Notes under the pieces: model-generated
The model's database searches: none
What the model was told of the DNA's origin: nothing
The model's input: the letters and a program-made list of their open reading frames with translations, nothing else
Translations under genes and position numbers: made by a program
Shown here: positions 12,901 through 22,375 of the stretch, in pieces
Layout: every line of letters starts with the position of its first letter
How positions within the stretch are numbered: position 1 is the first letter of the stretch
Assembly: GCA_024195265.1 (NCBI GenBank)
Contig: JAJLRJ010000008.1
Coordinates: 6,653,488 to 6,717,487, forward strand
DNA from: Dendrophyllia cribrosa
Taxonomy: Eukaryota > Cnidaria > Anthozoa > Scleractinia > Dendrophylliidae
Length of the DNA: 64,000 nt
Reading direction: 5' to 3'

Positions 12901-15900
12901 CCCCTCCCCCCTTGTACCACGGTGGAGATATAAGTTTGCGTGTACGTCGGAGGGTTAAAGTGTCCCCTACAAATCAAAAATTCACTTTGAGAAAACAGCA
13001 CTTAAAAAAATCGTGTCATAAACAAACTTTTGGTCAAAATGTCATGCCGTCATTTCTCTGTCAATTTTCACTCTTTCAATAATTTATTTCTTGGATAAAA
13101 GATCAATCTGAAACCTTTATTTTGACCCCCAAAAACAAATTTCGAGAATGGTCTATCTGAAGGTACTCTGTAACTTTAAATAAATTATGGTGACTTGGTT
13201 TTAACAAAAAGAAGTTGAATATATTGGATGAACAATGTACAATAACACATATTTATGAATATGACATATAAATTCTATAATTTCTGGTAGGTGTCTGGAC
13301 CAACAGAGAGAAGGATTTGTGCAGTTGGAATGATCAAGTTACTGACAGACTGTCCTGAGTTTCTGAAAACTTACAACAATTTTTGGTAAATAATCCAGTT
13401 TGTGATCTACCAATCAAAAGATAGTGAAGGGTGGTGAATAATAAATTTTCATTGTAAATGGTTTGAACTCAGGAGTATATTAAAGTGCCCATAACGTTTA
13501 TTTTTTTATTTTCTCATCTGAATGTAAACATCACACAAGGAACCGCTGCGAAACAATTTCGCGCTTTGCACAAAACGCGAATTTTTTATGAATATTTCAA
13601 ATCTTCAAAATCCTATTTTTTTGCAGTATACCCGTCCCGCTGTTAAGAAGGCCAATGGGCTCACATGTTCCTTAATCTACGTCACAGATCCTTTGTTAAC
13701 CGCGAGGGACCGAGAGGAGACTAATGCGAATGGTGGACCAAAATGGCGGCAAATTTCGAAGGCTTTAAAAAATCATAAAAAATTCATGTTTTGCTGAAAT
13801 CAAAAATTTTTTTTGCAGACGTTCATAACGTGACGTGTAGATTTAGATAACAAAATTTAAAAAAAATCGTAATGGGCACTTTGAGTTACTGTAGTCTCTC
13901 GAGCTGTGTGGTTGTCCGGGTCAGTGTAGTTCTGAAATGAACTGTTGTTGACATTGACTGACATTTCCACAACCTGAACGAAGTCATCTTCAGAGTCGTG
14001 TGAATTGTGAATCGTCAGTTGATGGTTTTAATTTCTGGTTATTGCTGTCATTGGTCAGTTTAGCCATGATGTTATTGGCTGTAGAGACTTAAGTCAGTGA
14101 TTGGTGCGTTTTGATCCGTGTATTGTTATAGCAATTTCTGTCATTGTATTGTTAGTCGAATTTGTAGGTGAGTTAAGGACGTTCGCGCTAATTGTTTATG
14201 CGCATCCTTACTGCGCACGCAATTCATGTCGCAACGCCATGCTTCGTCATGCACGAGCGCGCGCGCAAGAGAAGAAAATCTAAGCACATAAAGGGCTGAT
14301 AGCGGTTGCGTTAACTTTGCTTAGATTTAACTCGCTTGGATGGTCGGTGACCCCCAATTTTTTTTTCATAGATAATTTTCTTTGCCAATTCTCGACAGAT
14401 TGTGAAAAAATGAACAAAAAATCAATGTAGGAAGTTTAAATGTTTTCCATTTTTCTACCCGCGCGCCATCGAATCCTGCCAACTTGCGGCTGTCAGAGTT
14501 TGCAAATGCTGTCGTTTAAAGATGAAATTTACTTCAAGAAACGTCACCAGTTGAATGAATTAGCTGAACAGACCTACTAGCATAAAATTTGGGAAAGAAA
14601 GTTGCATTTTAGAGATTCATTTGCAATATTTTTAGACTAACAGACATTCGGATCACATTCCGTAAGGAAGACCAATTTTTCAAAATTAGGGTCGCCTTTC
14701 AGATAGCTTATCTCAGAAACGAAGTCGGTGACCCCCTCATTTTTTTGCATTTCTGACACGAGTAACTCATAACCTAGCTGTAGCAAAAGTTTTATAAAAA
14801 AATCAATGTTGGAAGATTTTCGCGCGAACGTCCTTAAGTCTATTGTTCATCTGTTCTGTTGACAAGTCGTCGGTCAGTCGTAACAATAAATTGAAGGGGT
14901 GCGTGGAATAAGGCCGTGATGTCAAATTCTCCTAGTGTTTCACAAGGGAATACAAGGCAATTAGGAATGAGTATCTAGCAGTTTATCAGAAGTCACTTAG
15001 GGCTTTTTTTCCAGGCCCCCCTCCAATTGTTAATAATAATATTAATATTTTTTATTATTACAGGGTGCCACTGTTACAAGCATTGATTGGATTATTTGAG
15101 TTGCCTGAAGATGACTCCATTCCAGATGATGAGCATTTCATAGAAATTGAAGATACACCAGGTATAAAATTCATCATAAAATCTTTCTCATCTCCAGGAG
15201 TTGTACCTTGGTCAAGTGTGGTGTAGAATGGGACGGATGCAAAATGTTGCCTCCTTTCCATTAAGCCCACACCGTTGTTTGTATGCACTTTACTAAGAAA
15301 TGCACTAACAGCTGGGGACATCATGCAAGGCAGACATGTGATTGCTTTTCTTTCGAATCATTTTGTGTCATGATGACAGGCAATCATTGTTCCCTTATTG
15401 TTGTTTTTAAAACAGGTTATCAAACAGCATACTCGCAGTTGGCATTTGCAGGCAAGAAAGAGAGAGATCCATTTTCTGGGACAATCCCTGATGCCAAACT
15501 CTACCTTGCACAGTCACTACAGAAACTATCCTCATCTCAGCCTGGAAAGGTGGGACAAACTATGTATTCCCAGAGGCTTTTTAAGGTCTTTTCAGGGGGC
15601 ATGGGAGGAGTGATATCACTCAGTGGGTTCAAAGGGGAAAAGGATTTATTAATGATTATTATTGATGCTTTTACAGTAACTAAAGCATGATGTTTGCTAA
15701 ATAACAACAACATGTGGGAAATTCCAGGCCATCTGGATTTTTCTTTATTAAATTTTAAGGTGAAAAAAAAAAACCCTGACCTTATGACCAATGACCAGAC
15801 CTTATGTCCAACTACTGCTGGCCATCATTTGATGGCAGTAGTTGAAAGCCCCATTGATTTTGCAGCTTACCTCATAATAATTGAAGATGTCGAAGCATAA

Positions 15901-17080
15901 CCATTCTATGTTGACTTTTGACCTATTTTTTATTTTTCGTCCAAATTAGCTGAATTTTTGCATGTGGTCTCCACTGGTTTGTGCTTCGTTTTCAAGTAAA
16001 AACGTATGCAATCAAAACGAACAACTAGTGGCTATGCGATGCTTTGCCGATTTCATTGTTCAGGAAAACAAAAGGTTTCTTTTGTTTTTCATTCAACAAA
16101 ATATCTCCAAAAATGCCACTAAGTTTTTTGAATGTGTTTTTACTAGAAAACGAAGCGCAACACAGGGCTGTGGCTTTGTAGACCACATGCAAAAATTCAG
16201 CTCATTTGGAGGAAAAGAAAAAAAAAACAGGCCAAACTTTGCTTATGCTCTGACGTCTTCAATTGAAGGGCTCCCGGCAATAACGTCCTGAGTGCGTTTT
16301 TGGAAAATTTTCACTGAAATCTTGGATTTTTAGCCTCAAAAGGGACTCGCTTGCCAAAATTATGACTGGATCATGTAAATATGACTGAAAGGATTTAAAC
16401 CAGGTCAACAAAATAAAAAAAAAAATCTATCTTTGAACAGAATAATTTTTTTTCTTGAAAAGATACATAGGGTGTCCTGGGGGGCCATAAGGTGTCATAG
16501 GAGGCCAAAACATTTTCTCAAATATGTGGATTTTCTTCCCCATTTTGGATCTGTTTTAAGTACCTTAACAATAATAAATCATTAATTTGACAAAACCGTG
16601 CTTTTAAAGGCCTAAAACATACAATTTTAGTGAAAGTTACCAAAAACATACTCAGGGCGTTCTTGCCGGGAGCCCTTCAATTATGTAGTCTCCTACGAGG
16701 CTGTTATTTTGGTTGTCACGCAAATTGTGGTCCTCAGTAGGGACAAACATGGGTGATGACCCAAATAACGGCTGCACAATAGACTACATATTAATATGTT
16801 AAAGTGTTACAGTAAGTTACTATGATCTTTCTTGTCTTGAACAACTCTTATAAACATATTTGCAAAATTTTTCAAAAGAAAAGTACCTCTTTGGAAATCC
16901 AAAGGGGAAAGATTTTGCAGCAGACATTTTAATCCTTGGTTTGAAAGTAATGCGACTTTGTTCTAAACACATTTTTATTTTATTACACAGTTTGATGCCA
17001 AAATCAAGGCCGAACTCCATGCAGATGCTCTAGGCTTCCTGCAAAAATACCTCCAAGGTGCAGGTGTTACACTGAATTGA
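966..17080 (+). CDS. CSE1L: Exportin-2 (CSE1L/CAS), C-terminal half
   Basis: Exportin-2 returns importin-alpha from nucleus to cytoplasm with RanGTP. Fifteen coding exons are visible: 966-1108, 1856-1959, 2060-2157, 3384-3442, 9810-9901, 10697-10819, 10933-11012, 11253-11350, 11541-11626, 11784-11865, 12183-12231, 13291-13385, 15064-15161, 15416-15549 and 16991-17080. They join in frame with GT/AG borders into 476 residues ending at a TGA. Diagnostic stretches include ENEYVMKAIMRSFSLL, GVFQKLIASKSNDHEGFYLL, IGLFELPEDDSIPDDEHF and GYQTAYSQLAFAGKKERDP, all close to animal CSE1L. The usual protein is about 970 residues, so roughly the first half, including the importin-beta N-terminal domain, lies left of the window. 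The intron after 3442 contains a 6.2-kb transposon that starts only about 14 bp past the splice donor. The reading frame itself looks intact and constrained. Confidence 0.96.
1270..1628. repeat. 88-bp tandem repeat, about four copies
   Basis: The motif 'tttcatttgaatggt' recurs at exact 88-bp steps (ATTTGAATGG at 1311, 1399, 1487 and 1575). Copies two to four are nearly identical and the first is more diverged. The array lies within a CSE1L intron and is open in several frames only because the unit has few stops, so those frames are not genes. Diverged single copies occur near 45751, 58738 and, inverted, 62531. Confidence 0.95.
2353..2650. repeat. Inverted-repeat element, copy 1 (empty site)
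   Basis: About 300 bp bounded by 'aggattcgtac' and 'gtacgaaccct', with internal repeats of 'ggaaagtcatgga'. It is alignable almost end to end with 2848-3328 but lacks the 177-bp insert found there. It lies in the CSE1L intron between the exons ending at 2157 and starting at 3384. Confidence 0.8.
2848..3328. repeat. Inverted-repeat element, copy 2 (interrupted)
   Basis: Second copy of the element at 2353-2650, bounded by 'agggttcgtac' and 'gtatgaaccct'. It is interrupted at 3105-3281 by an insert with its own inverted ends. The two copies lie about 200 bp apart in the same intron and in the same orientation, so they are a direct duplication or two independent insertions. Confidence 0.8.
3105..3281. 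mobile_element. 177-bp hAT-like nonautonomous insertion
   Basis: Starts CAGGGGTG and ends CATCCCTG, inserted inside the repeat copy at 2848-3328. The uninterrupted copy at 2353-2650 shows the pre-insertion sequence. TCATG flanks both sides, the remnant of a short target duplication. There is no coding capacity. Confidence 0.7.
5334..5860. repeat. 527-bp nested inverted-repeat element with TAA duplication
   Basis: The ends read GGGCCCGATTATATGAGCCG and its reverse complement, flanked by TAA at 5331-5333 and 5861-5863. The interior repeats 'ccggttagccggg'-type GC-rich words. A 3-bp TWA duplication with long inverted ends fits a PIF/Harbinger-type nonautonomous element. It is inserted inside the TTAA transposon, so it is younger than that insertion or was carried with it. 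Confidence 0.8.
6889..7412 (-). pseudogene. C2H2 zinc-finger transposon-associated protein fragment, frameshifted
   Basis: The minus strand from 7412 encodes a C2H2 finger: FFCDTPGCKLTF followed by AQAHMDTGVH, that is C-x4-C-x12-H-x5-H. A helical stretch, ETVYDTVRRKWAQHVSEV, comes next. Around 7050-7090 the frame ends, and the continuation (SENVKVFLISKFNEGLVSGQ, then KANPTDVSKEMQ) is read in another frame down to about 6889. I infer one frameshift or lost splice site. The position inside the TTAA transposon suggests an element-encoded protein rather than a host gene. Function is unknown; DNA binding is inferred from the finger only. Confidence 0.6.
8059..8370 (-). pseudogene. Cys/His-rich transposon protein fragment
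   Basis: A 103-residue open frame with a segment ending CPGHRYRLTYGWADLKRLTC followed by HPNHSG. The spacing of Cys and His (C-x2-H, then C-F-H-x2-H) suggests a metal-binding fold. It sits upstream of, and on the same strand as, the C2H2 fragment at 6889-7412, so it is probably an earlier exon of the same element-encoded gene. No clear splice donor follows it. Confidence 0.45.
9937..10053. repeat. Short hairpin element in CSE1L intron
   Basis: Arms containing 'ggaaaatatttggc' and its reverse complement face each other about 117 bp apart end to end. It lies just downstream of the exon ending at 9901 and has no coding capacity. Confidence 0.5.
12438..12596. repeat. Hairpin element family A, copy 1
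   Basis: About 159 bp with ends 'aattgaaggggtgc' and 'gcacccctccaatt'. The same core (words such as 'agtttatcagaagtcact' or its complement) recurs at 14889-15028 and 38994-39135. It lies in a CSE1L intron. Confidence 0.8.
13494..13880. repeat. TTAA-type element with AGTGCCCAT ends
   Basis: Begins AGTGCCCATAACG after a TTAA (13490-13493) and ends with ATGGGCACT before TTGA, a decayed TTAA. About 387 bp, in a CSE1L intron. The ends resemble those of 40825-41179 and 26312-26776. Confidence 0.65.
14177..14833. repeat. 657-bp TTAA-flanked nonautonomous element
   Basis: The ends GGACGTTCGCGC and GCGCGAACGTCC are exact inverted repeats, flanked by TTAA (14173-14176 and 14834-14837). There is no long open frame. 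It is a nonautonomous TTAA-class DNA element in a CSE1L intron. Confidence 0.8.
14889..15028. repeat. Hairpin element family A, copy 2
   Basis: About 140 bp with ends 'aattgaaggggtgc' and 'cccccctccaatt'. It is the same family as 12438-12596 in the opposite orientation, with a short internal deletion. It lies 35 bp before the CSE1L exon that starts at 15064. Confidence 0.8.
15930..16225. repeat. Inverted-repeat element in last CSE1L intron
   Basis: The left arm near 15945-15995 ('agctgaatttttgcatgtgg', then 'gtgcttcgttttc') is matched by its reverse complement near 16145-16215. This is an imperfect hairpin of about 300 bp without coding capacity. Confidence 0.7.
16261..16682. repeat. Inverted-repeat element, ends AATTGAAGGGCTCCCGGCAA
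   Basis: Left end 'ttgaagggctcccggcaa' and right end 'ttgccgggagcccttcaa' are exact inverted repeats about 420 bp apart. The interior is AT-rich with no gene. It lies in the last CSE1L intron, next to the element at 15930-16225. Confidence 0.78.
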
Positions 17081-18205
17081 ATGCGCTTTGAAAAAATCCG
17101 ACTTGCAAGATCTTAACCTTAGCTGCCGATTTGGATGGGGCAAAGAAACTATTTAGTGGTGGACAACACTTAGATTATCTTATAATCGAGAGACAGTTTG
17201 CCAAGTAAAATTGTCACAAATTTTCTAAAACTCTACTAGAAAACAAGTGGCACAAAAGAAAAGTACTGCTCAATAGATTTTATTAAAAAAAATGGTGGCA
17301 CCCTTGTTTGTGATTAACACTTGTGTCTTGTGTAAGCAGTGAACTAGTGATGTGTGTGAAAGCGCCTACTCACAGGCTATGTACAGTACTTCTAGAGTAT
17401 AACCAGAACTACAGGATATGTCAACTTATTATTCATAAAGAGCAGTTTTCAATTGAATGTCAAAAGTAATTACACAATTGCTTTGATTTTGCATTGCCAC
17501 GCTTTGTGATTGGCCAAAAAATCTCGCGCCACTTTCTCAACCAATCAGAAGTAAAACCAAAACCAATCATGACTCGCTCGCATGCGTTTTCCTGCGCTTG
17601 GTGCCACCAACATGTAATTGCTTCGAGCTCTGATTGGTTCATTGGATTGTTTACGACTGCTGTGATTGGTCAGAGTAATTACTTTGGTTTTGGTTTTACC
17701 ACACTCAATTGAAAACTGCTCTAACAGATGAGTTATTGGTATAAGATAGTGGCTGGTTTTCTGTCCATTTCTTAGGCCTCAATTCAGTCAGAAAACCTAT
17801 TCTAAAAATGTTTGTTTGGCGAGCTGTCATTCATGGCAGAGTTACTTACTCACTGGAATGATCAATGTACACACTTCAGGAACACATCAGATAAAAAAAC
17901 AAATTACAAATAAAAACTGTATAGCTATTGTCACAAAAACATTTTGTATTGTTTCTGATAACTGTTATAATATTATACTATAGTTTTTATAGTGAGCAAC
18001 TTGCATCTACTTGTCAGTGCATTAAAGTGAACCAAAAGATGACCAACAGTTGATTATGTATTAATGTTTAACGGTCAACTGAGGTAACTGTGGGTTACCT
18101 GTGGTTACTATATAAACCAAATCATCATGGTAATGCTTATGTGGCATGTTTGTACAGTACAAAATCTTTAGACAGAGTTCAATAAAGTAAAGAAGTAAAT
18201 ATCTG
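17081..18205 (+). other. CSE1L 3' untranslated region (probable)
   Basis: After the TGA at 17080 no further exon is seen. AATAAA occurs near 17909 and again at 18181-18186, and the latter is taken as the likely end of the message. A 284-bp hairpin element (17439-17722) would lie inside the untranslated region if the distal site is used. Confidence 0.5.
17439..17722. repeat. 284-bp hairpin element, family B
   Basis: The ends 'agagcagttttcaattga' and 'tcaattgaaaactgctct' are perfect inverted repeats. The interior carries several 'ccaatca'/'tgattgg' words and 'gcatgcgttttcc'. Diverged related pieces occur at about 51420-51560 and 55970-56150. It lies in the CSE1L 3' region. Confidence 0.85.
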
Positions 18206-20864
18206 CTTCCTACTTAGTTTTCTTAATTACTATGAAGTGATTGCCCTACAATAAGAATTTTCACAATAAGAAAAGCTGCGAGAGTAAGCTGGCTTAAAAT
18301 TAATCTTGTTGCCACCAGGATGGTTTGCTTCCCAGCTTTATCACCTCACTGTGCCCCTTAAAAAGATGCGGAAATCTCATTCCCAGAACTTTTAGACGCT
18401 TGTTCTTGTTTGAACTACCTGTATCAATCAGGCTACTTGACTGCCAAGACAGTCTGTTTTTGTGCAAGCTATACTCGTGAGACTCTTGGCCTTAGTGTAA
18501 ATACAGAGAGAGCAAGAAAGGAAAATCGCGATTAGACACACCCAGGGTGTTCATTAGGCATCAGAGAATTCTCCGGCTAAATTGATGGCAGACTGTCCAA
18601 CCATCCCGATTTAATCGGGATTACCCCGATTTGGCTTGAAAATCCCGAATCCCGACCAATATGTGATCGGGATAGGAAAAATCCTGATTTTGACATCTGT
18701 TCTGTCATTTTTGTCAAATACTCATAATACTATACAGAAACACAAAATTGTGTATACTTAACTCTGATATCCAGATAAACTAAAGAAACAGCAAGAAATG
18801 TCAAATAAAATTGAATACTTGAATGTGGAGCGACGCAAAGCGACAAGAAGCCACATCAATTTGCCGAACATTTTTGACAGAAATTGTCATCTCGGAACAC
18901 TAGAAATGGAGTTTCAGAGCATCAAAATTTTCTGGGGGGGGGGGGGGGGGGGGGGCATGCCCCCAGACCCCTCCAGCGGCTTGCGCCTTTGGTGCTCGGC
19001 CAATCCATCTCAATTCTAATTTATCCTGATTTTTCATGCCTAAAAGGTTGGACAGTCCGTGATGGCAGTATGTAGCTATCTTTGCTGTTTCATAATATTC
19101 TCCTGTTACTTTACACTATTCTCCTGCTACTACAATTCTTAATGAAAACCCTGCACACCCCCAAGCAGGCACGCCAAAATCCATAGTTCACCATTGCCCC
19201 TCAGTCAGCCTTTGAGAGAGATAAGTGACTGAATAGAACATGGTCTCAAAACTGTTTGTAGTCTTGTTGGTCCCAAGCACTCAGCATCCCCAAGACTTAG
19301 AATTTTGAAACAATATGAATTTTTCACAATAGGATAATCTTTTCATTTAATTCTCAACTATTTACATATTTTTAGAAAATAAAACTAATAATACCTCTGT
19401 TACGTACAAATAATATTATGTCCGACATATTTTAAAGTGAAGTCTTGAACCATTCAACAACATGGTTAATGAACACCTACAGGATACAATACATTAACCA
19501 CAGTAAATAATACACTTAAGAATGTTCACATTATTTACTGATTATTTAGAAAAACTGCGCATGAACCTAATTTTCTGTTAAAAAATCATTTTTTGTGGTT
19601 TCCAATTAAAATAGAAGTTTGGGAAAACAAGACTTTACAGCTATTTCAAGGTCTCCTAAACTTTTAACAGCTCAGTGGAATTAAGCAAAATTTTTTTTAA
19701 TTCACAGACGCAAACAGCTGGAGTCACTGAATTGAGTTTTGACTTTGAAATGGGGAGGGGTTTATTGGAGACTATTCGAGTTTTAAAATTTTTCACCTGT
19801 ATGAATATGATAGCTAATGGTTGTCCTAGGTTTTTTTCAAAATTACCACTTGTTGTTCCAGTAATTTTACATTCACAAACATTAGTTTTCTATATTCTTT
19901 GCATCATAACACCTCTGGTGGATTTTAAAAATCCTATTGACACAAATTTACATTTGTAACACCCAAAGGTGAAAATAAATTCATTACCCAGTTGGGCAGA
20001 AATATTACCGCCATGAAATAATTAGCAAGGGATGTAGAATTTATAGATCAAACTATAACCTAGCCAGACAATTCTTTCACAAATGAAGACTTACAATGAC
20101 AATTAAAAATACTTTCTCGAAAGCTAAAGAAAGAGAAAATGTCAAAGGTGATTGAAAGCGGTTTGCTATGTAATGGTTTTACAGTTTGAATTCTTGAACA
20201 TTTATTGTTCAAACTACATACAGAACACATTTCAGCTTAGTTGAAGTAATGTGGATACTTCAGTTAAACTGAAAGAATATAAATTTTCCACGCAAATTCT
20301 CTCAGTGACTTCATAGTTGACTTTCACAAGATTTTTATCTTTCTCATTGGTATCACAGCAAGAGGCCGGCGGCAAGATATGAAGTTATCATGGTATGTTA
20401 GTTTACTAAGAGATTTCATGTACAGTACTACTGCCGACCAATTTATAACTTGCATTTCAACGCTGATCTCTATCACCCACCATTATAAAATGAGCAAAGT
20501 AGTTCAACTATTCGTGAAATAATCAAGGCTACAATTCAAACGAAAAAATAGCAGTTATCAGTAAGCATACTGTAAAACGTAAACAATAACGAAAGAAGTA
20601 AGCGCGTCTTTATGTCCGAAGGCAAATGTAAACACAACGAAAAACTTTTTTCTTTTCAGCAGATCGTAATAAAGTATGATTTAGTCTTTAAAATGTCAAA
20701 TACCAGTCTTGGGCCTGTTGGTGCTCCTCAAAACCTTGGCATTGTTCTACGGTGTACATGTTTCGATTCGTCAAACAAATTCCTCAATGTACATGTACTA
20801 AAACGAAGACACGCAGTGAACAACAAGGTTGATTCGTAAAAAAATTCTCCACGTGGAAATAACC
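18206..20864. other. Intergenic, repeat-rich, no gene recognised
   Basis: Between the probable CSE1L end and the next candidate start. It holds the element at 18592-19059, which includes a poly-G run near 18935-18955. The rest (19060-20864) is AT-rich single-copy-looking sequence. The short open frames, including the one at 19675-19959, show no family features. Confidence 0.5.
18592..19059. mobile_element. 468-bp element with 9-bp target duplication
   Basis: TGATGGCAG occurs at 18583-18591 and again at 19060-19068. Inside it, ACTGTCCAACC at the left matches GGTTGGACAGT at the right, apart from three extra bases (CCG) at the right edge. A 'cccgattt' GC-rich stretch and a poly-G run lie inside. 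A 9-bp duplication with short inverted ends fits a Mutator-like nonautonomous element. Confidence 0.7.
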
Positions 20865-21253
20865 ATGACTTCGCCTGAAGAGTGGAAAATTCCTGGGGTT
20901 GTTTCATCTATCAAGCCTGCAAAAAAGACCAAGAAGAAACCGGTACGATCGATCATCACCTACGCAATGGCATCTTATGATCGTGGCTTTGATACGCTAC
21001 ACGTACGCTCGTAATAACTAAACGAAACATAGAATTCCTGTTACGTGCTACACTCCATCAAAAACAGGCAGTTTCCAATTCCACTGTAGCAAATAAGAAT
21101 CACCGCGGCGATGAAAACAACGGTACAAATCGTACAAGGGCGTCTTTCAAGGAAGAAACTGGCCAAATACAGTGTCATAAACATCGAATGGTTGTGCAAC
21201 AAAAACAAGTTCGCTGGGCGTGGAATGAGAAGAAGAGGCAAAAGCCATTGTAA
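20865..21253 (+). CDS. Candidate small two-exon gene, unassigned product
   Basis: Exon 1 20865-20942 starts [20 protein letters not shown], ends in a Lys-rich stretch (KKTKKKP) and is followed by a GT donor. Exon 2 21068-21253 follows an AG and stays in phase 0 to a TAA. It encodes a hydrophilic, basic segment with [20 protein letters not shown] followed by [16 protein letters not shown]. The joined product would be 87 residues, with no signal peptide or membrane span. A polyadenylation signal (AATAAA, 21554-21559) lies 300 bp downstream on the same strand. The intron is short (125 bp) and its pyrimidine tract weak. I do not recognise the family. The composition ([19 protein letters not shown]) looks like a conserved small nuclear or RNA-associated protein more than random sequence, but this is inference. 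Alternative: chance open frames. Confidence 0.35.
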
Positions 21254-21553
21254 GCAATACATAGTTCGATATCAGCTTCCACACACCTTTAAAAACAATT
21301 TAAATCCGCGTCAAAGTCCGATAAAACTCGACATGTACTGAAAACGTGTTGGGCAAGCAATTCAATTCACGAAAGTTCACTGGGACCCAGGTTTCAGACG
21401 TTTGGATTACGTCATCCTTTGATAAAAATAGGTACGTATTGCCTGCATGTGTCAACTGGGCGGGGAGACGGGCGGGCTGCGATTTTATTATTTAATTTCT
21501 CTTCCTGGTGTAATAATATGTAACATAGGATATGTAGTTTTTATCTTATGAGA

Positions 21554-21559
21554 AATAAA
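21554..21559 (+). terminator. AATAAA polyadenylation signal
   Basis: AATAAA in the context 'agaaataaaggcatttatta', with T-rich sequence downstream. It would end a plus-strand message from the candidate gene at 20865-21253. Confidence 0.4.
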
Positions 21560-21998
21560 GGCATTTATTATTATTATGGAATTGTCTAAGTGGAAAAAAA
21601 TTCAAAAGTAACTCTCTAAGCACAACTCACAGTCTCATGCACATTCTAATTTAACTCTTCTCCACTATTTGAGAGAATGTAGCAGATTCAGGGGTGTGTC
21701 CAGGGGCTCAACAGATTAATAATCCTTACAAAAAGATAGAGAAAGAAGCAGACTATTTCAATTGTGAAGACGGGAAGTTGGTGCGTTCTATTTTATTTCC
21801 TTCCTGAACGTGGCATGCACATGCGTTTTGAAAATGCCTGTGTATAAACTGAACTGTGTTGGGTGACTGATTTCAGACAAAATAAAGCCCCCCTTGCAAA
21901 AGGGCTATGAATGCCCTGAGATGTACAAAAATGGGAAAAGAAAAAGTATTGCTCTTTTCTGATTATCAAAACATATATATTGATTTCATCAAAACATA

Positions 21999-22004
21999 TT
22001 TATT
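21999..22004 (-). terminator. CCDC25 polyadenylation signal
   Basis: AATAAA on the minus strand, about 370 bp after the CCDC25 stop codon at 22376-22378. Confidence 0.5.
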
Positions 22005-22375
22005 TCATTGTTAATCCTCAGAGTTAATCTAAATGGTCAACATCACAACAATACCCAAACAGGCCATTTATAGGTACACATAAAACTAAATAACAAAAGT
22101 GATGGCTTGAATTAATTTTCGCTTCTTTTTTGATGAAAGGAAGTTTTCTATTATTTTTTTAAAGTATAAAGCTTGTGAATGTATTTTATGGTGCTTGACA
22201 TGGCCTCCCATGTCTTTATGGTGTTTTTAAAGCTTGGAAAGGCATTACTGGTTTCAGAAACCCATATCTGATAAGCTTATGGTTTAAATAGGCTTTAAGG
22301 AAAAGTCTGTGTTCTCCTTCACGGTCATTAGAAGGTTCCAAAATTTCCATAACTTGATTAAAAATATCATTATTT

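Noticed and set aside
21041..21262. 73-residue minus-strand open frame with a membrane-like segment
   Set aside because: It is antisense to exon 2 of the candidate small gene and has an in-frame stop just before its Met; the plus-strand reading has splice and poly-A support.
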